Positions 1-7,320 of a DNA stretch of 14,164 nucleotides are shown piece by piece. This DNA is from Phoronis ovalis (lineage: Eukaryota; Phoronida; Phoronidae). The stretch lies in contig JAOXYB010033907.1 in the NCBI GenBank assembly GCA_028565635.1, positions 1-14,164 on the forward strand. Reading direction: 5' to 3'. A model generated the notes under the pieces. The model was given only the letters and a program-made list of their open reading frames with translations, had not been told where the DNA came from and did no database searches. Within the stretch, counting starts at the first letter, position 1; the number at the start of each line of letters is the position of its first letter. The translations under genes and the position numbers were made by a program.

Positions 1-32
1 TATACATGTAAATAGCTATCATGTCTTTTTAG

Positions 33-164
33 GACAAGATCCTTGTATTTCCAGTTACCATGGTTGCGAGCATTTTTGTGTCAGCATCAAAGACGCGCAG
101 AATGGATATTATTGTAAATGTAAAGATGGATACGAGTTAGCTGATGACGGAAAGAGATGCAAAT
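33..164 (+). CDS. EGF-like domain exon (first visible exon of mosaic extracellular gene, 5' partial)
   Basis: One complete EGF-like module with six cysteines in the 1-2-3-4-5-6 order (PC, GC, FC, YC, KC, RC). It contains the typical GYYCKCKDGYEL stretch between Cys4 and the Cys5-Cys6 loop. The exon follows an ag at 31-32 and ends before gt at 165. It starts with two bases of a split codon and ends with one, so it is phase 1-1 and 132 bp long. The residues before Cys1 (QDP) only partly match the calcium-binding consensus, so calcium binding is uncertain. The protein should be secreted or on the cell surface, with disulphide-bonded folding. The gene continues to the left of the window, so its N-terminus and true start are not visible. 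I cannot assign a gene name; a SVEP1-like or fibrillin-like mosaic protein is the nearest guess. Confidence 0.88.
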
Positions 165-1173
165 GTAATCACTTAACAATACTAATAGAGCAAAATATAA
201 TATTTCTCATTGACGAAACACGCCATTTACGTTTTTTTGGAAAGAAATTGATATTTACAATCAATTGTATTAACAGATTAAATATCTGTGGTTTATAAAA
301 ATTCAGTTCTAGCCATAATTTAAGGTGGTTAGGCCAGTTTGGGACCAATTATTCGCACTTTACACTTTGAGTCGAATTTTGGTATTAACATGATTATGTA
401 ATCAGTAAGGAGGCCATTTGGGGTAAAAATTCACGTATTTTTAAATGTAACCCTCAAAAAAAGTCCAACAATCCTATAGATACAAATTTGAAACTTGGTT
501 AAGTAGAGAGCTCCAAAATATTCTTTCAGATTGTTAACATTTTGTATGATTACAAAGTCAACTGCCACAATTTCCTTTTTCTTACACCTTCTCTTTAGAA
601 GCACATCATTTCAAATTCGAGACACCTTTTTAGAGTTCCTTGTTGGAAGTTAATGTTGGCCAAAGTATAGCTTACTATAGTATCTGGAGGAGTTTTTACG
701 TTTTTGAAAAACATGAGTGTTTACCTAAAATTGCCTCCTGGTGATTACATAATCATGTGATAGACAAGTAAAGTAATGTTTCATAATCCTTATAGGTTAG
801 TACCTTTCCCAATTATGTATACTTTTATTAGTTTTTCATTAAACTGCCAAAAATTCGACTCAAAGGGTAAACAACTTGTCGCGTTACTATAGGGTATTAC
901 TTTTATGCATGAATATACTAATTACATACAATTAATGACATAGCAGTACTAACGCGATTGATCCCACAGTTTTATAAATGTTCAATCCTCCAATTCTGTG
1001 CCGACGCGATTCATGGTTTAATGCAATCGTACCCAAACATTGCTAATTTAGTTTTGCCTTCATGCGTATTTATTTTGAATGTTACACGTAATACGATATT
1101 AAAAAATGTTTTGGCATTAAAATTCCTACATCTGTTACAACATTTTGTCAACATGTGATTTGTTTCCCCATAG
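165..1173 (+). other. Intron 1 of mosaic gene, with an inverted-repeat element
   Basis: This runs from the donor gtaatc to the acceptor tttccccatag. It is AT-rich and holds a long imperfect inverted repeat (separate entry). An ATG-led frame of 66 codons near its 3' end overlaps the acceptor, has no domain features and is not a gene. Nothing else was recognised. Confidence 0.75.
366..864. repeat. Long imperfect inverted repeat (fold-back / MITE-like element)
   Basis: Bases 388-404 (ACATGATTATGTAATCA) recur as an exact reverse complement at 742-758. GGAGGC (409-414) pairs with GCCTCC (733-738). TTTGAGTCGAATTTTGG (366-382) pairs with 847-864 except for one extra A. The matches are collinear and inverted, so the arms fold on each other around a central loop of about 300 bases. 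This arrangement fits a decayed non-autonomous DNA transposon. I could not define outer termini or a target-site duplication, so the ends given are those of the paired blocks and the class is inference. Confidence 0.6.
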
Positions 1174-1299
1174 ATATCGACCCATGTTCATTACACAAAT
1201 GCAAACATCCTGCCACATGTTTGATAGAGGGCTTTGGTAAAACCGCTTGTAAATGTCCACAAGGATATAAGCTGGCTCCTGATAGGCTTAGCTGCAGAG
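1174..1299 (+). CDS. EGF-like domain exon 2
   Basis: A second EGF module with six cysteines (PC, KC, TC, AC, KC, SC) and the CKCPQGYKL signature around Cys5. It is 126 bp, phase 1-1, between tttccccatag and the donor gtatga. The IDPC start resembles the (D/N)xD(E)C calcium-binding opening but lacks the acidic residue just before Cys1. The Cys3-Cys4 loop lacks the Asn/Asp hydroxylation motif, so this is better called a plain EGF repeat than a calcium-binding one. If the donor is ignored, the frame runs on into the intron to give a 98-residue ORF, which is an artefact of intron read-through. Confidence 0.88.
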
Positions 1300-1616
1300 G
1301 TATGATCAATTCGTTATATATACCATTGTATCATAAACTGATCTACATTGGTTTAAATCTAAGATTAAATAAATCATTGACTTTCATAATGAGTTCAAAC
1401 GCAAAAAAGAAATGTCATTTTACTTTAAATTATTTGGTGCTCAGTTTTTGAATGGCGTTGCTCTATGGCGTTGCTCCATGGCGTTGCTCTATGGCGTTGC
1501 TCTATGGCGTTGCCCTATGGCGTTGCTCTATGGCGTTGCTCTATGGCGTTGCTCTATGGCGTTGCTCTATGGCGCAACATGTGTATTTTAGTCGTCATTG
1601 TTGTCTATTCACATAG
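1300..1616 (+). other. Intron 2, containing a 13-bp minisatellite
   Basis: A short intron between EGF exons 2 and 3, with donor gtatga and acceptor ttcacatag. About 40% of it is a tandem repeat described separately. The remainder is AT-rich and shows no other feature. Confidence 0.75.
1452..1574 (+). repeat. Minisatellite, 13-bp unit ATGGCGTTGCTCT, nine full copies plus a partial one
   Basis: Nine head-to-tail copies of ATGGCGTTGCTCT run from 1452 to 1568, followed by a partial ATGGCG. Copies 2 (final C for T) and 5 (GCCCT for GCTCT) differ by one base each, and the rest are identical, so the expansion is recent. The unit is not a multiple of three and lies wholly inside an intron, so it is not coding. 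It is noticeably GC-richer than its surroundings. Confidence 0.95.
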
Positions 1617-1739
1617 ATGTTGACGAATGCAACGAAAAGAAAGATGGTTGCCAGCATATATGCTCAAATGTTATTGGAAGCTACATATGTTCCTGCAGTC
1701 TAGGCTACACTCTGAGTTCAGATGAACATAGCTGCATAT
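1617..1739 (+). CDS. Calcium-binding EGF-like domain exon 3
   Basis: A canonical calcium-binding EGF repeat. It opens with VDEC and has six cysteines. [12 protein letters not shown] fits the aspartate/asparagine hydroxylation pattern C-x-[DN]-x4-[FY]-x-C-x-C exactly. The exon is 123 bp, phase 1-1, with acceptor ttcacatag and a consensus donor gtaagt. Calcium at the interdomain junction normally stiffens strings of such repeats, which fits its position among other EGF modules. This is the clearest EGF in the window. Confidence 0.93.
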
Positions 1740-1907
1740 GTAAGTAAGATTATTGTTTTAAATTAACAATGCCGATTTTGCTTAGGACATATCGTCCATT
1801 GCAACCAATCAAAACTACCGTAGTATATAGAGTAGCGGGAATTATATAAAATCCAGGATTATAAAGCGGCACATGTAAAAAGTCACTAAGCACATGTTTC
1901 CTTTTAG

Positions 1908-2105
1908 CGTACTCCTGCCCAAAGTTGCCGGTATCATTTGATCCACCAGGATCTTACGTGTGCGACAGTGGAGAAACAAACAGGCATCCTGTTGGAACAG
2001 TGTGTAAACACCGTTGCGAGACTGGATATAGGGAAATAGGGGGTACTCGTACCAGAGTGTGCCAACAGGATCAGACATGGAGTGGTGCAATACCTAGATG
2101 TGAAG
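1908..2105 (+). CDS. Sushi/CCP domain exon (six-cysteine, selectin-like type)
   Basis: A 66-codon sushi (complement control protein) module bounded by ccttttag and the donor gtaagt, phase 1-1. It starts YSCPKL and ends TWSGAIPRCEG, with the conserved Trp between the last two cysteines. It has six cysteines rather than four. The extra pair (YVC and TVC, the latter just before KHRC) is placed as in selectin-type CCP repeats. Sushi domains are beta-sandwich protein-binding modules found in secreted and membrane proteins. Its position between two calcium-binding EGF exons shows that these modules are mixed, not blocked by type. Confidence 0.92.
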
Positions 2106-2879
2106 GTAAGTGAAATTATCATAAACACTAGCATTGTGGTGTTTTTTATGCATACAAGTTACCGCACCTCGCGTAATAAAAGGGTTTCTATTGCAATGAA
2201 ATTTATTTAAATCACTGTATATACTGATTTCGCCAGTTTGTACTTTAGTCTGCTAGGTTACATATATTAGTTTCGATAATAACATATTCAAATTCAAAAC
2301 AAAACACTTCATTAACTTGATTTTGGTCACTGAGTTACGATTTTCTCAGAAAAAAATCTTTCGAATATTTTAAAACGACTTGGCACGTTTTATGGTGACT
2401 TCGCATGTAAAATTTCCCTGCCAAGTTCTCTACGCTAACAAAAGCCCAACATTTTTCTTGGACAGATGGGATATAAAATATGCAAGTATAATTTGCCCAT
2501 TTTTCAAACAAAAAAGTGTTGCTAGAAAAATCACGGAGATTTCTGTATGATGTTCATCCAGGAATTTATCGATTTTAAATTTTTGAAGTAAATCTGTCAC
2601 TTAACGTAATCAATGCTTAAGGCGACTAACCGCACGCTTTTGAAAACAAAACCTCCCTCTGCGGGTATGAAGCCAAAATTTCTGCACTTTAAATTGGTTT
2701 GCCGCCAAGTTCTATGCCTTGTGGTATTCTTAACCCTTTTAAAGTGTGTACATTGAATTTTTAAAAAAAACAAAGCCACCCGTAGCCATTTTTTGCTTGC
2801 GCACTTTGTGCAGCTGTTTTGCATAGTTCATACTTTTTAATTGTTGATTTTGATTTTAATACACATTAACTTTTTACAG
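2106..2879 (+). other. Intron 4
   Basis: An AT-rich intron between the first sushi exon and the next EGF exon, with donor gtaagt and acceptor ctttttacag. A 75-codon minus-strand frame at 2597-2824 has no recognisable domain. I saw no strong repeat structure here. Confidence 0.7.
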
Positions 2880-3002
2880 AAATTAATGAATGCGCAGAAA
2901 ACAATCATCTTTGCGACCAAGGATGCCACAATGTGAAGGGATCATACGTCTGCTCATGTCGTTCAGGGTTTAGACTGAATTCAGATTTGAAATCTTGTGA
3001 AG
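2880..3002 (+). CDS. Calcium-binding EGF-like domain exon 4
   Basis: Calcium-binding EGF. With the split first codon it reads EINEC at the start, and [12 protein letters not shown] matches the Asx-hydroxylation motif. It has six cysteines, is 123 bp and phase 1-1. The acceptor is ctttttacag and the donor gtagac, the latter weaker than most in this gene. Its length equals that of EGF exon 3 and its sequence is very similar, suggesting the two arose by exon duplication. It directly precedes the HYR pair. Confidence 0.93.
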
Positions 3003-3214
3003 GTAGACTTTCAAACTTAATTATTTATAAATAAACTGGATTGCTTCAATGGTGGTATTGCTTATGGTTCACTGATATTCGTTTGCCCGGTATTGTATTG
3101 GTAACTTACACATGTATTCTGCTTCTTTGCATATATACAGAACATACATCCATTATACGTCTGACATTTTAAAGCAATAACGCAAGAATAACTATCAGAA
3201 GTACTCAATTACAG

Positions 3215-3463
3215 ATGTTGAGCGTCCTAAATTCTCATATTGCCCGTCTAACATCGACGTAACAACAGCCAAGGGAAAGGACACAGCGTTTGTACGTTGG
3301 AAGCAGCCTACTATTACTGACAACGTTGGAGCCCGATTCATTGCAGATCTGAGCCCTATCTTCCCTAACGGAACTTTTCAAATTGGAAGCAATGCTGTGT
3401 CTTATAAAATCACTGATGACGCTGGAAATACGGCAGAGTGTTTTTTCACAATTTTTGTAAAAG
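3215..3463 (+). CDS. HYR (hyalin repeat) domain exon 1
   Basis: An 83-codon hyalin-repeat module, immunoglobulin-like in fold and associated with cell adhesion. The family landmarks appear in order: SYCPSNI at the start, VRWKQP, ITDNVGA, FPNGTFQIGSNAVSY, then DDAGNTAECFFTIFV. The two conserved cysteines (CPSN and AEC) are both present. There is one potential N-glycosylation site (NGT). The exon is phase 1-1, with acceptor caattacag and donor gtaaat. It is followed after a 141-bp intron by a second HYR exon, the tandem arrangement known from SVEP1-like proteins. Confidence 0.92.
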
Positions 3464-3604
3464 GTAAATACAAAATATTCTGTCCTAGATATGTTACATA
3501 TACTTTTTAAAGACCACTATTTACTATTGGTTCAAATGACCAAAAAAATAGAAAACTCACAAAACCTTTTTTTGGAGTTTTATGTAGGATTTATCTATTT
3601 CCAG

Positions 3605-3850
3605 ACAATGAAAATCCCGTAATACAAAACTGCCCGAGCGACATACATGTTTCATCTCAAGGTCATGCAAAGCAGACCGTTGTGGATTGGGAAGAGCCTG
3701 ATATATCAGATAATTCAGGAAACTACAAATTAGAGAAGGTTTTCCCTGGAAATAAGGTGTTTGACGGCGACGGCGAGCATCATGTTAAGTATGTGGCTAC
3801 TGATAACGAAGGAAATCAAGCAACATGCGAGTTTATAGTTAATATTACTC
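3605..3850 (+). CDS. HYR (hyalin repeat) domain exon 2
   Basis: A second HYR module of 82 codons. It shows QNCPSDIHVSS, VVDWEEPDISDNSG, YVATDNEGNQATCEF and a final VNIT with a potential N-glycosylation site. The acceptor is tatttccag and the donor gtaagt; phase 1-1. It differs from HYR exon 1 at most positions outside the family landmarks, so the pair is old. The middle is rich in acidic and charged residues (FDGDGEHH), less typical of HYR repeats. A 64-codon ATG-led frame seen here is only the 3' part of this exon read into the intron. Confidence 0.92.
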
Positions 3851-3994
3851 GTAAGTATACTGGTTCTTCATATTAACATTCTAGTATTTCAGACTCCATG
3901 AGTCTAACCACTGTCATTTTGCTTTTAATTATCTTCTTCAAACTGGCCTGAAGAAGGGTTTTGATTTACTTGTATAATAAAGCGGATTTAACTA

Positions 3995-4060
3995 AAATGG
4001 CCTTCATAGGTGGCCACGGTGGACTTCGCATGCAGGTGGCCTTTACAGCAGACTGGCTCG
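3995..4060. repeat. Possible dispersed-repeat fragment with spaced GGTGGCC motifs
   Basis: GGTGGCC occurs at 4009-4015 and again 26 bases later at 4035-4041, preceded by a related ATGGCC near 3998. Regularly spaced GGTGGCC motifs of this sort recur in marine-invertebrate interspersed repeats as I remember them. The assignment is a weak inference and the boundaries are approximate. Confidence 0.3.
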
Positions 4061-4428
4061 TATTTATTACGCACAAAACAAGCTGTACTAGGGAACGTTT
4101 TTCAACAAGTCCTAACAGACTACAAGCAACTGTTTAACCTTAAAGTTCCAATAAAAAAAGCCAGGAAGAAACAAGACCTGTCATTGCGTTTTTATTGCCA
4201 TAAATTTCTGAAGTGTAGTCCTCTGGTTAAACATACCAATCGGGACTCCGTCCAAGCGTTGTGAGCGCACATAGTTCTAGGCTGCTCATGGTCAACTGGA
4301 ATTTGCAAAAAACAATACGACATTTAGATGCGCATGCCTAAAAGCATAACTGCTCATGAAAAATTGATATATGTAAAGAGAATTGAAACTTGCATACGAA
4401 TACCGCACTGTAGACAACGTCACAAAAT

Positions 4429-4573
4429 ACAAATAGTGTTCAAGTAACTAGGCACTATTAATTACGAAAGAGTATTCGGAAAAACATCTATTGGCCGAAG
4501 CCGTAGGCCGAGATATTAAACGTTTTTTCGTCACTAGTTCGCGATAGTATCCAGTTACTTGAACACTATTTGT
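4429..4573. mobile_element. MITE-like element with perfect 21-bp terminal inverted repeats
   Basis: Bases 4429-4449 (starting ACAAATAGTG) are an exact reverse complement of 4553-4573 (ending CACTATTTGT). Just inside the arms, CACTAT (left) and ATAGT (right) extend the pairing imperfectly. The centre carries GGCCGAAGCCGTAGGCCG, two GGCCG units flanking a short spacer, GC-rich within AT-rich DNA. At about 145 bp with no coding capacity, it looks like a miniature inverted-repeat transposable element. No clear target-site duplication could be read, so the family is unknown. Confidence 0.65.
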
Positions 4574-5094
4574 TTTAATTCATACTTTAAAGAGACGATT
4601 TGATTTTCACGTAAACTTTTGTACAAATAATCTTTACATATGTAACTACTAAATGTGTCTCAATTTTGAAATTTTGCTTTATTCAAAAGATATGAATCTG
4701 AATTTACTAATTTTATCCATTACAAAAAAGTCAACAAAATTCAGTTGAATACATTCTGTAAATTTATTTTTAATTAAAATTTTAAAATATGAGACAAATT
4801 GAATTTTAAAAAAATTAACATTTTAACCCAAAATGCCAATTTTAAAGGTCTCATGACGTGACCTATTTTCAAAAACTATAGTTAGTCTATCCTTATATTT
4901 CATTAGCTAAAATTTAACTTAGAGTACTAAGTGTGAATACATTGTGTCGAAAATATTTGCTACCTACATAGCTGCCTACTCGATGAGAATACAATAATGT
5001 GCGCTGTCAGCTTTACTCTCATGTTCTATGTTTAGTGTCTATTACTTGTGATCTTAATAATTAAAACTGGATTGTATTGTGTCGCACGCCGACA

Positions 5095-5290
5095 CCGAGT
5101 AATATGGCTTTCAATACCAAGTTTGACATGTTGATCCAAGTTTCGTTGAAATCGGTCCCGCACTTCCCGAGTTTAAAAAAAAAGTAAATTCCCTCAAGTC
5201 ATCAGTCATTTCCCACATAAATCGGTTCAAAAACAAAAGAGTTTCCAACTTTGTTGTTGGAATCCATAATAAATCCATTAATTGAAGTAA
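5095..5290. repeat. Possible interspersed-repeat fragment
   Basis: The stretch containing CCAAGTTTCGTTGAAATCGG resembles motifs I associate with dispersed repeats in bivalve and other invertebrate genomes. The 61-codon minus-strand frame across it (5111-5296) has no recognised domain. There is no structural evidence such as termini or a second copy in the window, so this is a weak call. Confidence 0.25.
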
Positions 5291-5322
5291 TGACATGAAT
5301 TTGCATGCAAATTTAATTTTAG

Positions 5323-5505
5323 AAATGGACTGTAACCAGTTGCGTCCACCTAAGAATGGACGTCTTCAGTGTGACACCTGGAAGCTCGGTTTATTTTGCA
5401 ACGCCAGTTGTAATGAGGGCTACGGTTTTTTTGTTGATCCACCGAAATACGTGTGTGGCAACACTGGCCAGTGGCAACCAAATGATAATGTCCCTGACTG
5501 TCAAG
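5323..5505 (+). CDS. Sushi/CCP domain exon 2 (six-cysteine type)
   Basis: A 61-codon sushi module, phase 1-1, with acceptor atttaattttag and donor gtaata. It reads MDCNQLRPPKNGRL at the start and has the conserved GY pair (NEGYGFF) and a Trp before the last Cys (GQWQPNDNVPDCQ). Like the first sushi exon it has six cysteines (DC, QC, FC, SC, VC, DC), with the extra pair at QC and FC. CNASC contains a potential N-glycosylation site. The in-frame ATG at 5325 is an internal methionine, not a start: the exon continues upstream through a split codon. Confidence 0.92.
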
Positions 5506-6487
5506 GTAATATGCATCTTACAAATTTAAATAATGCGCATTGAACTGCGCAGATAGAATCATGCAACTACAAGGTGATTTTTTTAAAATATTTATTTCCT
5601 ATGCATAATAATGATATTACATAATGAAATACAGAGTAATTTAATAAAAACTACCACAATAAAAGGACAGTAAAAATGACTGCACTAAAACCTCTGCATT
5701 CATCCTTAATTATTTAAAGTGACGTTAGAATGAACCTTCATTTACAATCTCCTTAATATTATTTGGCAGAATGTTTCATGAGCTGAATCCACTATAAATG
5801 TATGTGAATGACCTAAATACAGACCATGAGGCATATTAAACTTTAACATGGTTAGTCGAGTATTTACTCCATGTACAAAATTGACCCTATTGACACCAGA
5901 ATTCATAATCAGGTGCTCTGCCGTGAAATATCTTGTGAACCTGATTTTATTTAATTTTACACATCCTGTGGTGAATGTCTACCTATTCCACACTTTCGGT
6001 TCTTCTGCATCTCAAGCCTTCGTGGTTCATTGGTTAATTAATACATTTGACTTTTCTTTTCTTTCAGGTATCTAGCGCAGGTTCGAATCCCATCAGTAGC
6101 TTTGTACACTAGTATTTATAGTAATAATATGAATTACTTCTCTTGCAGTTAGACGTAGCTGTAGATATCTCTATACTAGGTGTAATGTGGATTTTGAACT
6201 TAGAGATTTAGAAGAATTTATTATAAGTGTTTACTATCATCTTTATCATTCTAAAATCTTTCAGTTACATAGTTGTCTTTGGAAGTGTTGACTAATTTAA
6301 GTACACTATTTCTTAGTTTACAATGTGATGAATACTGAACTAAATGTCAAGTCTTTGTGAAATGAAACAAAGTTCTGATGTCAATTTGTTCACTTTTATT
6401 TTCAATTAATTATATGTAGCTTGCTGACGTATCACTAGACCTAGTACCAATTAACAGTTACTGAAGGTAATTTAAACTTCATTTTAG
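5506..6487 (+). other. Intron 8
   Basis: An AT-rich intron between the second sushi exon and the unknown-domain exon, with donor gtaata and acceptor cttcattttag. Apart from a degenerate tRNA-like segment near 6015-6100 (separate entry), I see only AT-rich sequence. The 75-codon frame at 5848-6075 is not domain-bearing and overlaps that segment. Confidence 0.7.
6015..6100 (+). repeat. Degenerate tRNA-like sequence, possible SINE head
   Basis: GGTTCGAATCC at 6080-6090 is a perfect RNA polymerase III B-box / T-loop motif. TGGTTCATTGG at 6023-6033, 46 bases upstream, is close to the A-box consensus. The flanking bases do not form a full cloverleaf: the T-stem has mismatches and the acceptor strands (GCCTTCG and CAGTAGC) pair only partly. 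It is therefore more likely a decayed tRNA-derived SINE than a working tRNA gene. No SINE tail or target duplication was identified. Confidence 0.4.
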
Positions 6488-6913
6488 ATAGTTTGAAGCC
6501 GAACTCTGTCAGGTTGATCTTGAATGTTAATTACAAAAACTCTTGCGGCACGAATGGTTTCAAGAAACTAATCGTTTCCTGGACGAGTGACAGTTTTAAT
6601 AAAAAAAAACCTATGTTTTGTGTGTATGACAAGACATGCAGTATTCAACACATAAACAGCGCCTGTGGACAGTCGGGATTCAATGTCAGCTTTGAAACAA
6701 GCGAGGAATTCAAGAACAAATCTGCCGCAGAGTTAACAGCAATTTTGCATAACATCTCACTGAGCATTAGAAAAATGAACGACATTTCCACTTTCTTCGT
6801 GATTGCAAATGGTTTTACTATCATGACGCCAGAGACGCACACCACGGGAAAAATCGTACCTTCATGGAGAACTGACTGTGTTACTAATTACAGTGCAAGG
6901 AATAACCAATGCG
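6488..6913 (+). CDS. Exon encoding an unrecognised ~142-residue Cys-containing extracellular domain
   Basis: This is the largest exon in the window, 426 bp, phase 1-1, with acceptor cttcattttag and donor gtaagc. Counting from the split first codon, cysteines fall at residues 20, 45, 51, 60, 131 and 142. Four potential N-glycosylation sites (NVS 66, NKS 77, NIS 89, NYS 134) agree with extracellular placement. A likely amphipathic helix (about 79-97, SAAELTAILHNISLSI) follows the Cys-rich N-terminal half. I recognise no named domain. In related mosaic proteins a region ending in a Cys like this often leads into ephrin-receptor-like CxxCPxG repeats, but here the next exon appears to stop. If the donor is not used, translation runs to a TAG at 6946-6948. 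Confidence 0.85.
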
Positions 6914-7138
6914 GTAAGCGTGGGGTTAGGCAAGTGTTATTATCGTAGCATCAACCATCTAAGCTGGTGAGGAATGGGCCTTTATGCCATCAATATGTTG
7001 CATTTAATTAATCTTTTTTAAGTGTGTAAATGATTTTATTTTGATTCTCTGTCAGTAAAGTATAAACATTTTACGTGCCCTAGCCAAATGTGTTGTTTCA
7101 GACGCAAACTCAATTGCATACAAATTATATCTTTTTAG
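6914..7138 (+). other. Probable last intron of the first gene
   Basis: This 225-bp stretch begins with a good donor (GGTAAGC) and ends in tatatctttttag, an acceptor much like the others in this gene. Intron retention would instead end the protein at TAG 6946-6948. No other feature is seen. Confidence 0.55.
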
Positions 7139-7176
7139 TGAAATGTTCAAGTCCGGCTGTATGTCCCTCCGCTTAA
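7139..7176 (+). CDS. Candidate terminal coding exon (short Cys-containing C-terminus, stop TAA)
   Basis: After the acceptor tatatctttttag, the phase-1 reading continues the split codon and gives VKCSSPAVCPSA, then TAA at 7174-7176. The phase matches the preceding donor exactly, and two cysteines in twelve residues suit this protein. The opening VKC is what I would expect at the start of a CxxC-rich ephrin-receptor-like repeat, but the frame stops early. The tail may be a truncated remnant of a longer C-terminal region, or simply how this paralogue ends. An AATAAA lies 121 bases after the stop. The call rests on splice phase and context only; transcript data are absent. Confidence 0.5.
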
Positions 7177-7320
7177 CTCCAATGTACTTGGAATGTACCA
7201 CGCGTCAGAAGATATTGCCAACATTTAGACGAAGCCTATAACATATTGGAAGAGTTGATTAAATAGTTTATTGATGCAACACCGTAACTGCTTATCAATA
7301 AATTATCCCAATGGCTTGCA
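7177..7320 (+). other. Probable 3' UTR of the first gene
   Basis: The sequence between the candidate stop codon and the expected cleavage point some 15-25 bases after AATAAA at 7297-7302. No open frame or structure was noticed. The right boundary is inferred. Confidence 0.4.
7297..7302 (+). terminator. Polyadenylation signal AATAAA
   Basis: A canonical AATAAA, with a GU-rich tract (GTGTTTG at 7340-7346) about 40 bases downstream, as expected for a cleavage/polyadenylation site. In an AT-rich genome AATAAA also occurs by chance, so support comes mainly from its place after a candidate stop codon. Confidence 0.45.

Larger units (their letters stand above)
3851..5322 (+). other. Intron 7, repeat-rich
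   Basis: The longest intron visible in the first gene, with donor gtaagt and acceptor atttaattttag. It holds GGTGGCC repeats near 4009-4041, a perfect 21-bp inverted repeat (4429-4573) and a possible dispersed repeat near 5095-5290, each listed separately. The 84-codon frame at 4010-4264 shows no domain and is not supported as an exon. Confidence 0.75.

Noticed and set aside
958-1158. 66-codon plus-strand ORF
   Set aside because: It lies in intron 1 and runs up to the acceptor. No domain, no signal peptide, and it conflicts with the well-supported EGF exon that follows.
1842-2134. Minus-strand ORFs antisense to the first sushi exon
   Set aside because: They are shadows of a strongly supported plus-strand exon with conserved cysteines and consensus splice sites.
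2597-2824. 75-codon minus-strand ORF in intron 4
   Set aside because: No recognisable domain and no flanking gene on that strand.
3883-3960. A possible small exon after tagtatttcag at about 3891
   Set aside because: The phase-1 frame is a short hydrophobic stretch ending in TGA with no module. Using it would truncate the protein before the well-supported second sushi exon.
4010-4264. 84-codon plus-strand ORF in intron 7
   Set aside because: Low-complexity basic sequence with no domain, overlapping a probable repeat. No splice sites in phase 1 support it as an exon.
5848-6075. 75-codon plus-strand ORF in intron 8
   Set aside because: Composition is like the surrounding intron and it overlaps the tRNA-like segment; no domain is visible.
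6015-6100. A functional tRNA gene
   Set aside because: Only the B box is intact. The T-stem and acceptor stem do not pair properly and no anticodon arm could be drawn with confidence.
6645-6845. 66-codon minus-strand ORF
   Set aside because: Antisense shadow of the 426-bp exon.
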